Positions 21,572 to 30,760 of a stretch of DNA of 64,000 bases are shown piece after piece; the first letter of the stretch is position 1, and the number at the start of each line of letters is the position of its first letter. A model generated the notes under the pieces. The model was not told the origin of the DNA. It saw nothing but the letters and a program-made list of their open reading frames with translations, and did no database searches. The translations under genes and the position numbers were made by a program. The stretch is taken from NCBI RefSeq assembly GCF_004382795.1, contig NZ_SMSG01000002.1:434001-498000 (forward strand), given 5' to 3'. The DNA is from Cumulibacter soli (GTDB taxonomy: Bacteria > Actinomycetota > Actinomycetes > Mycobacteriales > Antricoccaceae).

Positions 21572-22656
21572 GCTGACCGGCTCTTGCGGACCGGATGCGA
21601 GACGACCCGTCGAATGAAGCCCAGTAACTGATCGTTGCACAACTCTGGTTTCTCCAAGATCGCCATATGCCCTGCACCGGGTACGACGAACAGGTCCGCG
21701 GACGGCAACTCACGCGCGATCAGTTCGCTGTGATCGATCGGCGTCATCCGGTCTTCATCACCACAAATGACCAGCACCGGCGCCTTCGCGATCGCCGGGA
21801 GCGCACGCAGTTTGTCGTGACCGGCCAACGTCGGGTAGAAGTCGGCCATCACCTCCAATGGTGTGGCCGAGATCATCCGGTCCATGTAGTCGGTCAGCGA
21901 GGCGGGTGTGTCCGCACTCCCGAATGAGTACTTACGCGTCGCCAGCCAGATGCTGTTGCCGAGCATTTTGCGTCCGCCCTCGATCCACTTCGGCGCGAAC
22001 TGGGCCGCCTTCGAGATCGTCGGGACGACGTGGCTCATGATCGAACTCGACAAGTCGGCGGGTTCGGCGGCCACCAGATCACCGGCGGACGTCGAGATCA
22101 GCACGACGCCGTCGATCAAGGTGCCGAATAGTTCGGGACGTCGATCCGCGAGCGCCATAATGCTCATACCGCCCATGGAGTGCCCCACGACGATCACCCG
22201 ATCACTCTCGGTACTCGCCGCCCGCAGGATCTGCTCGAGGTCGCTGCCGAGTTGGTCGATAGTGCAGTCATCGGACTCCGAGCGCCCGGAGCGCCCGTGC
22301 GAGCGCTGGTCGTAGAACACCAAACGCATCCGCGGATCGTCGATGCCCTGCAGCGCCAGGCGCTGGTAATGCCAGCAGCCCATCTCCAGCACGTATCCGT
22401 GCGCGAAGATCACAGTGACCGGTGCGGTCGCCGACCCGACCTCTTCGACGTACAAGGGAGTGCCGTCTGTTGCCGTCACGGTGTAGTGCTTGTCGGCGCG
22501 AAGCTCGCCGAATGCGGTCCCGGCCACGGGATCGTCCTGGTTGTGCGCGCGCCGGACGGTGGTGCGCTCGGTGATGATCCGGGCGGTGTTCAGCAGCGCC
22601 GTGCCTACGGCGACGCCACCGGCGATGAGGGCAAGTGTCTTGCTGCGGCGTGCCAT
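21568..22656 (-). CDS. Alpha/beta-fold hydrolase with N-terminal membrane anchor
   Basis: 362 aa. A hydrophobic segment at residues 7-26 (TLALIAGG region) probably anchors or exports it. The hydrolase domain has oxyanion HGYVLE, nucleophile Ser160 in GHSMGG, an Asp in ICGDEDR and a His in PGAGHM. It is probably an esterase or lipase; the substrate is unknown. It begins immediately after the alr stop (TAG-ATG) and ends overlapping tsaE. An alpha/beta hydrolase between alr and tsaE is also seen in mycobacterial gene order. Confidence 0.88.
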   Translation of the reverse strand: MARRSKTLALIAGGVAVGTALLNTARIITERTTVRRAHNQDDPVAGTAFGELRADKHYTVTATDGTPLYVEEVGSATAPVTVIFAHGYVLEMGCWHYQRLALQGIDDPRMRLVFYDQRSHGRSGRSESDDCTIDQLGSDLEQILRAASTESDRVIVVGHSMGGMSIMALADRRPELFGTLIDGVVLISTSAGDLVAAEPADLSSSIMSHVVPTISKAAQFAPKWIEGGRKMLGNSIWLATRKYSFGSADTPASLTDYMDRMISATPLEVMADFYPTLAGHDKLRALPAIAKAPVLVICGDEDRMTPIDHSELIARELPSADLFVVPGAGHMAILEKPELCNDQLLGFIRRVVSHPVRKSRSA

Positions 22657-23832
22657 CTATTCCTCTTCCTCATCGCTGTCGGCGCGTAGATCGTCATGGT
22701 GACGCCGAAGGAATCGCCCACCCGCGCGCGAGACGATCTCATAGTGAATGGTCCCGGCCGCGTCAGCCCATTGTTGCGCGCTGGGTTCGCCGTACGCCGG
22801 ATCTCCCCACAGCACGGCCTCGTCGCCGGCCTGCACAGGATCATCACCGACGTCGACGACGAATTGATCCATACAGACTCGTCCGGCAATGCGGTAGTGC
22901 TTACCACCGATCATCACCGGCGCCTTGTTACTGGCAATTCGCGGGATGCCGTCGGCGTAACCCACCGGCACTACCGCTAATCGAGTGGCACGCTCGGTCA
23001 CGTAGGTGTGCCCGTACGAGACGCCTGTGCCGGCGGGCACGTCTTTAGCGAGCATGATCCGGGCGCTGGCGCGCATTGCCGGACGCAACCCAAAGCGAGC
23101 CCCATCGCCGGCCATCGGGTCAAGCCCGTACAGCGCGATCCCAGGGCGTACGGCGTCACACCAGCTTTCTGGCGCGGTCAGCGTCGCGGCAGAGTTTGCG
23201 ATGTGCAGCGCGAACTCCCGCAAGCCGGCGGCCCTGGCCACGTCCGCCGCCTCGTGCAGTCGCGCCAACTGATGTCGCACGCTGGGGTGAGCGGGCTCGT
23301 CAGCGCAGGCGAAGTGACTCCAGATGCCGACGATGCGTAGTCGACCGTCTCGAGCCAATTGAGCGGCACGCGCCACCAATTGTGGCCACAGGTGCGGCGG
23401 GCACCCTCCGCGAGCGAGACCAGTGTCGATTTTCAGGTGCAGTCTCGCGGGCAACTCGAGCGCAGCGACGTCCTCTAACGCCTCGATGGCGCCAATACCA
23501 ACCTCAACATCGTGTCGCAATGCCCATTCGAAGTCGGCACCTGGCGCGTGCAGCCACGACACCAGCGGGGCATCGATACCGGCCGAACGCACGGCCCGCG
23601 CCTCAGCGATCGTCGTGACGCCGATGCCATCTGCGCCGGCCTCGAGCGCGGCTCGCGTGACCTCGATGATGCCGTGCCCATAACCGTCGCCTTTGACGAC
23701 CGCGATCAGCGGGCGATCAACCCGCTCACGAAGCAACGCAACGTTGTGACGAATGGCGGCCAGGTCGATATCGAGCACCGCCATCGGGGGGCGTTGATCG
23801 GTCGGCGCACTCACCCGTCCAGTGTGCCGCAC
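22657..23832 (-). CDS. alr: Alanine racemase
   Basis: PLP-dependent racemase supplying D-alanine for peptidoglycan. The Schiff-base lysine is Lys47 in VVKGDGYGHG, the catalytic tyrosine is in SYGHTY, and MDQF supplies substrate-binding residues. The length of 391 aa is normal. The start is uncertain between two in-frame GTG codons (23832 and 23814); neither has a good ribosome site. The acidic tail DSDEEEE is unusual but short. It heads the alr-hydrolase-tsaE-tsaB-rimI-tsaD series. Confidence 0.95.
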   Translation of the reverse strand: MRHTGRVSAPTDQRPPMAVLDIDLAAIRHNVALLRERVDRPLIAVVKGDGYGHGIIEVTRAALEAGADGIGVTTIAEARAVRSAGIDAPLVSWLHAPGADFEWALRHDVEVGIGAIEALEDVAALELPARLHLKIDTGLARGGCPPHLWPQLVARAAQLARDGRLRIVGIWSHFACADEPAHPSVRHQLARLHEAADVARAAGLREFALHIANSAATLTAPESWCDAVRPGIALYGLDPMAGDGARFGLRPAMRASARIMLAKDVPAGTGVSYGHTYVTERATRLAVVPVGYADGIPRIASNKAPVMIGGKHYRIAGRVCMDQFVVDVGDDPVQAGDEAVLWGDPAYGEPSAQQWADAAGTIHYEIVSRAGGRFLRRHHDDLRADSDEEEE

Positions 23833-23905
23833 GACCGGGTGTCAGCCGCACACCCACCGGCGTTCCCGAGCACATCGTGTGGCCAACACCACGACGTGTC
23901 AAAGT

Positions 23906-23944
23906 GCACATTGGGCAACTTTGCACATTGGGCAACTTTTGGGC
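23906..23944 (+). repeat. 17-bp tandem repeat upstream of the TetR gene
   Basis: GCACATTGGGCAACTTT occurs twice without a gap (23906-23922 and 23923-23939), followed by a partial third TGGGC. It ends 12 bases before the ATG of the TetR regulator. Exact tandem copies at this place suggest binding sites for that regulator or a recent slippage duplication of one site. Confidence 0.7.
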
Positions 23945-23955
23945 ATCCTGAATTC

Positions 23956-24603
23956 ATGACCGAAGCACTCAGCCTGCGGGAGCAGAAGAAGAACGAGACC
24001 AGGAAAGCGATTTCCCAGGCCGCTCTCGCGCTCACGGACGCCCGGCCGTACGCCGATGTGACCGTCGCCGAAATCGCGGCCGCCGCCGGGGTCTCGCGTC
24101 GCACGATCTCGAACTACTTCGCCTCCAAGGCCGACTGCTATGCCGGCGTCGTCGGTGGCGAGTTCGTGGCCGACGTCGTACAAGAACTAATCGCCCAGGA
24201 TTCCGGCGGCACTGGCGAGCGACTCGCCCGAGCTTTCCAATCGCTGGACGAAAGTTTCTGGACGAACGTACAGCGCCTACACACCATCGCCCGTGACGAA
24301 CCCGAAGTCGCGGCTGCTGTGGCATTCGCCGAGCAGTCCAAATGCGACGAACTCGCCGACCTACTGATGGAAGCGTCCGGCGACTCGATAGATCGCTTGC
24401 ACTTGAACGCCACTATCGCAGCGATCAGCACGTGTATCACCGTCGCTGTCGATTACTGGCTGGACAACGACGCCACCGGAGGGACGGCCGCGCTCACTGC
24501 CTTAGTCACCTCGTCCCTCGGCATTCTCGACCTGTCCTGGGCGGATCCGCATCTCAGCGCGATCCGTGAGTTGTACAGCAACAACCGCATACCTCGCTCG
24601 TAA
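23956..24603 (+). CDS. TetR-family transcriptional regulator
   Basis: 215 aa. The N-terminal TetR helix-turn-helix is clear (VTVAEIAAAAGVSRRTISNYFASK at about residues 38-60). The C-terminal ligand-binding domain is divergent. It precedes an MMPL-type exporter by 35 bases on the same strand, so it probably autoregulates and controls that exporter in response to a ligand. The tandem repeat just upstream is the likely operator. The ATG at 23956 is chosen because upstream in-frame sequence is antisense to alr. Confidence 0.92.
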   Translation: MTEALSLREQKKNETRKAISQAALALTDARPYADVTVAEIAAAAGVSRRTISNYFASKADCYAGVVGGEFVADVVQELIAQDSGGTGERLARAFQSLDESFWTNVQRLHTIARDEPEVAAAVAFAEQSKCDELADLLMEASGDSIDRLHLNATIAAISTCITVAVDYWLDNDATGGTAALTALVTSSLGILDLSWADPHLSAIRELYSNNRIPRS

Positions 24604-24638
24604 CCACCCGCCGATCACCACGTCCCGGAAGGACCACC

Positions 24639-26990
24639 GTGGCAACTCTGCTTTACAAGATCGGGCATTTCAGCGCCCGCGCCCGCAAAGGCGTGCTCGC
24701 AGTTTGGCTGATCATCCTGCTCGCCGTCGGCGGAACCGCCGCGGCCGTGATGGGCACATTCACCTCTGAGTTCAGCATCCCCGGCCTGAAATCGCAGGCC
24801 GCCCTGGAGAAGCTCACCGACGAGATGCCGGCCGCCGGCGGCACGACCGGCACGATCGCTTTGGAAGCGACCGACGGAACGACACTCTCCGACCCGGAGA
24901 ACCAAGCCGTCATCAGCGAGATCATGACTGAGACCGCGGATATGCCCTCGGTCGTGTCGATCACACCGCCGATGCCGGGCAGCAGTATCTCCGAGGACGG
25001 CACCATCGGCTACATCTCCGTCGTGTTCGATGGCGAGATCGGATCGATCCCCACCGAAACCATCGACGGTATCGCAGATATTCAAGAGAACTCCGGCACC
25101 GACACCTTGCGGGTCGAGGTCGGCGGCGCCGCGAGTGCCGCTATGCCTGCGATCGGCTCGACCGAGGTAATCGGCGTCATCGTCGCGGTCGTCGTCCTGC
25201 TGATCACCTTTGGATCTGTCGTCGCCGCCGGACTCCCCCTACTGACTGCGCTGATCGGTATCGGCGTGGGGCTCGCCGGTATCTTGATCGTCTCCGGATT
25301 CACAGATATGTCGGAGACTGCACCGATTCTCGCGCTCATGCTCGGACTGGCGGTCGGCATCGATTACGCGCTGTTCATCGTCTCCAAACACCGGGATCTA
25401 TTGCGCCGCGGCATTCCGATGGAAGAAGCCATCGCCCGCGCGAACGGCACCGCCGGCACCGCTGTGGTGTTCGCCGGACTCACCGTCGTTATTGCGCTCG
25501 CCGCGCTGACCGTCGTCGGGGTCCCGTTCCTCGGAGTCATGGGCCTTGGCTCAGCGTTCACCGTCCTCATGGCCATGTTGATCGCGATCACGCTGGTACC
25601 TGCCTTGCTCGGCTTCGCCGGCTACAAGGTCCTGCCGAAGAAGGAGCGCGCGGCCGCTGCTGCACACGATGCGGCGTTGAGCGAGGCCAGCGAACACCAC
25701 AAGCCGAACCGGTGGATCTCCTTCATCGACCGCCGTCCGATCGTCGCGTTGCTCGGTGGCGTCGTGCTACTGGCGATCATCGCTATTCCGGCGATGCAGC
25801 TACGACTCGGTTTGCCCACCGACGGCAGCGCGGCTCCGGATACCACCAAGCGTCAGTCGTACGATCTGGTTGCCGAGGGCTTCGGCGACGGCGCTAACAA
25901 CCCACTGCTGGTGCTCGTGGAGCCTGACGAACCGCAGGTGCTCGACGAGCAGACCAGCGCTCAGGTCGAGTCCGAGGTTCAGCAGAGCCTGCAGCAGATG
26001 ATGACCGAGCATCCCGAAATTGCGCAGTACGGTATGGACCCGCAGGCTGCGCTACAGATGGCCGTGTCACAAGGTAAGGCGCAAGCACTGATGGCGCCGT
26101 ACATCAGCGAGATCGCCAATCTGGACAACGTTGCCTCGGTGTCGGCGATCGCCGGGAACGAGGACGGTACGTTCTTCGCGCTGCAGATCGTGCCAGGCAC
26201 CGGAGCGGACGACGAGGCGACCGAACAGCTGGTCCACGACGTACGCGCACTCGCCGCACAACTCGGTGACGAGTACGGCGCAACGCTGGAAGTCACCGGT
26301 CTCAACGTGGTCCAGATGGACATCTCCGAGAAGCTGGCGGACGCACTCGTGCCCTACCTGAGCATCGTGGTCGGACTCGCGCTGATCCTGCTGCTGTTGG
26401 TATTCCGCTCGCTGATCGTCCCGCTGAAGGCGGTGCTCGGCTTCCTGCTGACCATCGCAGCGTCATTCGGCGCGGTGGTTGCGGTCTACCAGCTCGGCTG
26501 GCTGAGTTGGCTGTTCGGCGTGGACACGCCCGCACCAATCATCAGCTTCCTGCCGGTATTGCTGATCGGCATCCTGTTCGGCCTGTCCATGGACTACGAG
26601 ATGTTCCTGGTCTCGGGCATGCGTGAATCACACGAACATGGCTTGGACGCCCGCCGGTCGGTCTCCATGGGCTACATGGCCGGTTCACGAGTGGTCACGG
26701 CCGCGGCGATCATCATGATCTCGGTGTTCGCCGGGTTCATCTTGGCCCCCGATGCGATCATCGCCTCGATCGGATTCTCACTCGCGTTCGGCGTACTGTT
26801 CGACGCCTTCGTGGTGCGTATGACGATCGTGCCTGCCGTGATGCGGCTGCTGGGCGAGAAGGCCTGGTACCTGCCGAAGTGGCTGGAGAAGATCGTGCCG
26901 CACGCGGACGTCGAGGGTACGAAGCTATTGGCGCACCTGGAAGCCAAGGAGAGGGCCGAAGCAGCGAAGGAGCCCGCGACAGTCAGTTAA
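24639..26990 (+). CDS. MMPL-family RND transporter
   Basis: 783-aa inner-membrane proton-driven exporter with two repeats of a large extracytoplasmic loop and transmembrane bundle, about 12 helices in all. Conserved acid-containing motifs GLAVGIDYALF (about 240) and GLSMDYEMF (about 650) in the membrane bundles are typical of the actinobacterial MmpL/ActII-ORF3 group. Cargo unknown (lipid, antibiotic or metabolite). GTG start with GGAAGGA upstream. Its stop interlocks with that of the convergent nnr gene. Confidence 0.93.
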   Translation: MATLLYKIGHFSARARKGVLAVWLIILLAVGGTAAAVMGTFTSEFSIPGLKSQAALEKLTDEMPAAGGTTGTIALEATDGTTLSDPENQAVISEIMTETADMPSVVSITPPMPGSSISEDGTIGYISVVFDGEIGSIPTETIDGIADIQENSGTDTLRVEVGGAASAAMPAIGSTEVIGVIVAVVVLLITFGSVVAAGLPLLTALIGIGVGLAGILIVSGFTDMSETAPILALMLGLAVGIDYALFIVSKHRDLLRRGIPMEEAIARANGTAGTAVVFAGLTVVIALAALTVVGVPFLGVMGLGSAFTVLMAMLIAITLVPALLGFAGYKVLPKKERAAAAAHDAALSEASEHHKPNRWISFIDRRPIVALLGGVVLLAIIAIPAMQLRLGLPTDGSAAPDTTKRQSYDLVAEGFGDGANNPLLVLVEPDEPQVLDEQTSAQVESEVQQSLQQMMTEHPEIAQYGMDPQAALQMAVSQGKAQALMAPYISEIANLDNVASVSAIAGNEDGTFFALQIVPGTGADDEATEQLVHDVRALAAQLGDEYGATLEVTGLNVVQMDISEKLADALVPYLSIVVGLALILLLLVFRSLIVPLKAVLGFLLTIAASFGAVVAVYQLGWLSWLFGVDTPAPIISFLPVLLIGILFGLSMDYEMFLVSGMRESHEHGLDARRSVSMGYMAGSRVVTAAAIIMISVFAGFILAPDAIIASIGFSLAFGVLFDAFVVRMTIVPAVMRLLGEKAWYLPKWLEKIVPHADVEGTKLLAHLEAKERAEAAKEPATVS

Positions 26991-28414
26991 CGATTGCACT
27001 GTTGACCCTCGAGGCGGTCGCGCAGCAAGCCGGGCAGGTCCGAGGCAAGGACCGAGTACGGTGCGCTGGCGGCCGCCTCGCCGTGTGCGTACGCGGCCAT
27101 CGCCGCGGCCCGCTGCGGCTCGATCCCGGCAGCCAGCAATGCTCCGGCAATACCGGCGAGGACATCACCGCTGCCCGCCGTCGCGAGTTGCGGCGTGCCC
27201 GTCGGGTTCACGAACGGGGTTTGGCCAGCGGCAGCAATGACGGTCGTTGGCCCCTTCAACAGCACGACCGCCCCCGACTTCTCCGCCGCACGTTGAGCAG
27301 CGGACAGCGGATCGTCGATGTCGCCGAAAAGCCGGCGGAACTCCCCCGCATGTGGGGTCAGAACCGTCGGCGCCGTCCGGCCGTCCAGCAATTCCGGATT
27401 CCGGGCCAGCACGGTGATGGCATCGGCGTCGACGAGCGCCGTCACGTCCAGCGCCAAGACGTCGCGCACGGCCTGCTCGGCGCGCTCATCCGTGCCCAGA
27501 CCGGGACCTACGATCCACGCTTGTGCCCGTCCAGCGTCGGCGATGGCAGAGCAGGCAACAGCTTCGGGCCACGCCGCCAGCACCGGCTCGCTCGCTTCGC
27601 CGGCGTAGCGGACCATCCCGGCTTTCGCGCGCAGTGCCCCGCCGACACTCAACACCGCCGCGCCCGGATAGGTCGATGAGCCAGCGGCAATCGCGACGAC
27701 ACCCAGCGCATACTTATCGCCGTTGTACGCCTGCCGTGGCCACGAGCCGTACACGTCGTCGGCGCTCAATACGTGCGCCGCAGGCTCGGACAGGTGTGGC
27801 GCCAGACCGATATCGATGAGTTCCACCGTTCCGCAGTGATTCGCCGCGGGTGCGAGGAAGTGCGCGGTCTTGAAACAGCCGAAAGTCACCGTGGTGTGCG
27901 CGGCGATCGCGTCCGCGGCGGCGCGCCCGCTATCCGGGACGACTCCCGAGGGGACGTCGGCGGCGACGATGCATCGATGCCGCGCGAGCGCCACCCGCAA
28001 CGGCTCGGCGAGCCCCACATCGCGACTCGATCCGAGTCCGGCGATGCCGTCGATGACGACGTGCGCATCGTCGATCGCGCTCGCGGCCTCGTCCTGCGGA
28101 CCGATCGTCCCGCCGCTGGCGAGGAACGCGGGCAAAGCGCCGGGGTACGTCTGCGAGCGCAGCAGCACTGCCTCGACCCCAACCCCTCGGCGCAGCAGCG
28201 TCACACCGGCGTACAACGCATCCCCACCGTTACCGCCGGGCCCGACCAGAAGCACGACGCGGCGACCGTACACTCCGCCCGAGGCGCGCAGCAGCCGCAA
28301 CACCACCTGGGCCAGACCGTACGACGCCTGTTGCATCAGGGATCCGGCCGGAACTTCACGCATGCGAGCGGCCTCTGCGTCACGGACCTGCTCGGCCGTG
28401 TACATCGGAATCAT
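26987..28414 (-). CDS. nnr: Bifunctional NAD(P)H-hydrate epimerase / ADP-dependent dehydratase
   Basis: Repairs hydrated NADH and NADPH. 475 aa. The N-terminal YjeF epimerase domain begins MYTAEQVRDAE and contains GPGGNGGDALY near 65. The C-terminal ribokinase-like dehydratase ends with GSGDVLAGI near 430. The ATG at 28412-28414 is chosen (GGGGG ribosome site); the 66 extra N-terminal residues of the longest frame overlap acpS and are low-complexity. It follows acpS by 14 bases. Cells from this family often carry the two activities fused, as here. Confidence 0.95.
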   Translation of the reverse strand: MIPMYTAEQVRDAEAARMREVPAGSLMQQASYGLAQVVLRLLRASGGVYGRRVVLLVGPGGNGGDALYAGVTLLRRGVGVEAVLLRSQTYPGALPAFLASGGTIGPQDEAASAIDDAHVVIDGIAGLGSSRDVGLAEPLRVALARHRCIVAADVPSGVVPDSGRAAADAIAAHTTVTFGCFKTAHFLAPAANHCGTVELIDIGLAPHLSEPAAHVLSADDVYGSWPRQAYNGDKYALGVVAIAAGSSTYPGAAVLSVGGALRAKAGMVRYAGEASEPVLAAWPEAVACSAIADAGRAQAWIVGPGLGTDERAEQAVRDVLALDVTALVDADAITVLARNPELLDGRTAPTVLTPHAGEFRRLFGDIDDPLSAAQRAAEKSGAVVLLKGPTTVIAAAGQTPFVNPTGTPQLATAGSGDVLAGIAGALLAAGIEPQRAAAMAAYAHGEAAASAPYSVLASDLPGLLRDRLEGQQCNR

Positions 28415-28428
28415 CGCGCTGCAACCCC

Positions 28429-28818
28429 CTAGGGAATCTCCGGGACCTCCATCGCCAGCGCGACTACCATCGCCACGGCGATTCCTCCATCGTGCGACAG
28501 CGAGATTTGCCAGCCGCGCACCCCCAACTGATCGGCGCGCGCACGTACCGTCCCCCGAGTGATCAGCCGCGGTCTGCCACGTTCGGCGACCTCGATCTCG
28601 GCGTCGTGCCAATGCAGATTTCCTGGCGCACCGAGCGCCTTCGCCAGGGCTTCCTTGGCTGCGAAGCGTGCCGCCAGCGACGTCGCCGCCCGCGGTCGTC
28701 CGGTTGGTGTCAGTTGCTCGGCTGCCGTGAACAGCCGCTCTCGCAGTTTCGGTGTGCGCAACAGCGACTCTGCAAACCGCTCAACCGGGCAGACATCGAC
28801 GCCGACACCGACAATCAT
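28429..28818 (-). CDS. acpS: Holo-[acyl-carrier-protein] synthase
   Basis: 129 aa. Transfers phosphopantetheine from CoA to acyl carrier protein. The two signature motifs are present: [12 protein letters not shown] at residues 4-15, with the Mg-binding Asp, and [12 protein letters not shown] near 52-63. The ATG abuts the glmS stop codon (TAG-ATG), so translation is probably coupled to glmS. Confidence 0.95.
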   Translation of the reverse strand: MIVGVGVDVCPVERFAESLLRTPKLRERLFTAAEQLTPTGRPRAATSLAARFAAKEALAKALGAPGNLHWHDAEIEVAERGRPRLITRGTVRARADQLGVRGWQISLSHDGGIAVAMVVALAMEVPEIP

Positions 28819-30687
28819 CTATTCGACCGTGACCGACTTCGCGAGATTACGAGGCTGGTCAACATCCAACCCCTTCGCCGCGGCGATCTCACACGCCAGA
28901 ACTTGCAGCGGTACGGCGGTCACCAACGGGGCGAGCAACACCGGGCAGCGCGGCACCCTGATGACGTGATCGGCGTACGGCGTCACGAGTTCGTCACCCT
29001 CCTCCGCGATCACGATGGTCCTCGCGCCGCGGGCCCGGACTTCCTGGATGTTCGAGACAACCTTGCTGTGCAAGGAATCCCTACCCAATGGCGACGGGCA
29101 GACCACCACTACCGGGGTGCCTTCGGACACCAGCGCGATCGGGCCGTGCTTCAACTCACCGGCCGCGAATCCCTCGGCGTGCAGGTAGGCGAGTTCCTTG
29201 AGCTTTAAGGCGCCTTCCAGGGCGATCGGGTATCCGACATGCCGACCGAGGAACAGCATTTGCTGCACATCGGCGAGTTCGGTGCGCGCCAGTGTACGCA
29301 CCGGTTCCATGGTGTCCAGTACTCGCTCCACGGCGTCGGGCATCGACCTGATCTGGTCGACGATCGCCGCGACCTCATCGCCCCATTTGACGCCGCGGAC
29401 GCTGGCGAGATGTAGCGCGATCAAGTAGCAGGCAACGATTTGGGCGAGAAACGCCTTAGTCGAGGCGACCGCGATCTCTACTCCGGCACGGGTGTAGAGC
29501 ACAGCGTCCGATTCACGTGGGATGGTCGAGCCGACGGTATTGCAGATACCCAGAATCTTCGCGTGCTGGGACTTCGCGTGCCGCAGCGCCATCAACGTGT
29601 CCATGGTTTCCCCGGACTGGCTGATCGCAATGACCAGCGTGGAGCGGTCCAGCACCGGATCACGGTAGCGGAACTCACTGGCCAACTCGACTTCACACGG
29701 GATTCGAGTCCAGTGCTCGATCGCGTACTTCGCGATCATTCCGGCGTACGAGGAGGTACCGCACGCGATGATGAAGATCTTCGTAATATCCCGGAAGTCT
29801 TGATCCGATAGCCGAACTTCATCCAGCGCGATACCGCCGGTGTCGGTGAGCCGGCCACGGATCGTATCGGCTACGACGGCCGGCTGCTCAGCAATCTCCT
29901 TGAGCATGAACCAGTCGTAACCGCCTTTCTCGGCGGCCGCATCGTCCCAGTCGATCGTGTAGTGGACCGGCTCGACGGCGCCACCGTCGAACGTGGTGAC
30001 GGTGATTCCACGCTCACGATGCAGTTCGCAGATCTGGTCCTGGCCGAGCTCGATCGCTTCGCGAGTCTGGGCAATGAACGCGGCGACGTCCGAACCGAGG
30101 AAGTACTCGCCGTCGCCGACCCCAGCCACCAACGGGGAATTGCGGCGTGCGCCAATGATGGTGTCGGGCTCAGCCGCGTGCGTGATCACCAGCGTGAACG
30201 CACCCTCAAGCAGGTTACAGACGCGGCGGACGGCTTCACGCAGTCGCGTCGGATGATCCGCCGGCACCCGCTCGTACGACTCGTCGACGAGATGCGCGAC
30301 CACTTCGGTGTCGGTATCCGAAGACATCTCAACCCCGCGAGACTCGAGCTCATCGCGCAAACCCGCGAAGTTCTCGATGATCCCGTTGTGCACGACGGCG
30401 ACATGACCGGTGTGTGAGGTGTGCGGGTGCGCGTTGCGATCATTCGGCTTGCCGTGGGTTGCCCAGCGGGTATGGCCCATACCAATCGTCGAGGCCGGCA
30501 ACGGGGCGCTGGAAAGTTCGGCGCTCAGGTTCGCGAGCTTGCCCGCCTTCTTGCGTTGATGCAGTTCACCATCGGCGACGATGGCGACGCCGGCCGAGTC
30601 ATACCCGCGGTACTCCAACCGGCGCAGGCCCTCCATGACGACGTCCCCGGCCTGCTGGGGCCCGACATATCCGACGATTCCACACAT
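28819..30687 (-). CDS. glmS: Glutamine-fructose-6-phosphate aminotransferase (isomerising)
   Basis: First step of UDP-GlcNAc synthesis. 622 aa from MCGIVGYVG, where Cys2 is the N-terminal glutaminase nucleophile after Met removal. That requirement fixes the start at 30687 and rules out the 25-residue longer reading. Two SIS sugar-isomerase domains follow (CGTSSYAG, SQSGETMDT) and the tail LAKSVTVE is conserved. There is no ribosome site but a -10 box at leaderless spacing. No glmS ribozyme is visible upstream, as expected outside Firmicutes. Confidence 0.97.
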   Translation of the reverse strand: MCGIVGYVGPQQAGDVVMEGLRRLEYRGYDSAGVAIVADGELHQRKKAGKLANLSAELSSAPLPASTIGMGHTRWATHGKPNDRNAHPHTSHTGHVAVVHNGIIENFAGLRDELESRGVEMSSDTDTEVVAHLVDESYERVPADHPTRLREAVRRVCNLLEGAFTLVITHAAEPDTIIGARRNSPLVAGVGDGEYFLGSDVAAFIAQTREAIELGQDQICELHRERGITVTTFDGGAVEPVHYTIDWDDAAAEKGGYDWFMLKEIAEQPAVVADTIRGRLTDTGGIALDEVRLSDQDFRDITKIFIIACGTSSYAGMIAKYAIEHWTRIPCEVELASEFRYRDPVLDRSTLVIAISQSGETMDTLMALRHAKSQHAKILGICNTVGSTIPRESDAVLYTRAGVEIAVASTKAFLAQIVACYLIALHLASVRGVKWGDEVAAIVDQIRSMPDAVERVLDTMEPVRTLARTELADVQQMLFLGRHVGYPIALEGALKLKELAYLHAEGFAAGELKHGPIALVSEGTPVVVVCPSPLGRDSLHSKVVSNIQEVRARGARTIVIAEEGDELVTPYADHVIRVPRCPVLLAPLVTAVPLQVLACEIAAAKGLDVDQPRNLAKSVTVE

Positions 30688-30694
30688 GCGCACC

Positions 30695-30700
30695 AGGGTA
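30695..30700 (-). promoter_or_regulatory. -10 box of a leaderless glmS promoter
   Basis: Read on the minus strand, TACCCT is followed by seven bases and then the glmS ATG. Together with the missing ribosome site this predicts a leaderless glmS mRNA. Confidence 0.55.
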
Positions 30701-30760
30701 CTGGCAAGTTGGCCGCGTGCTGCGGCAACCTGCAGTGGCGTAGGGCATGCTGGAGGAATC

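Noticed and set aside
30688-30760. Possible glmS riboswitch/ribozyme
   Set aside because: Only 73 bases lie upstream and glmS appears leaderless, so there is no room for the ribozyme.
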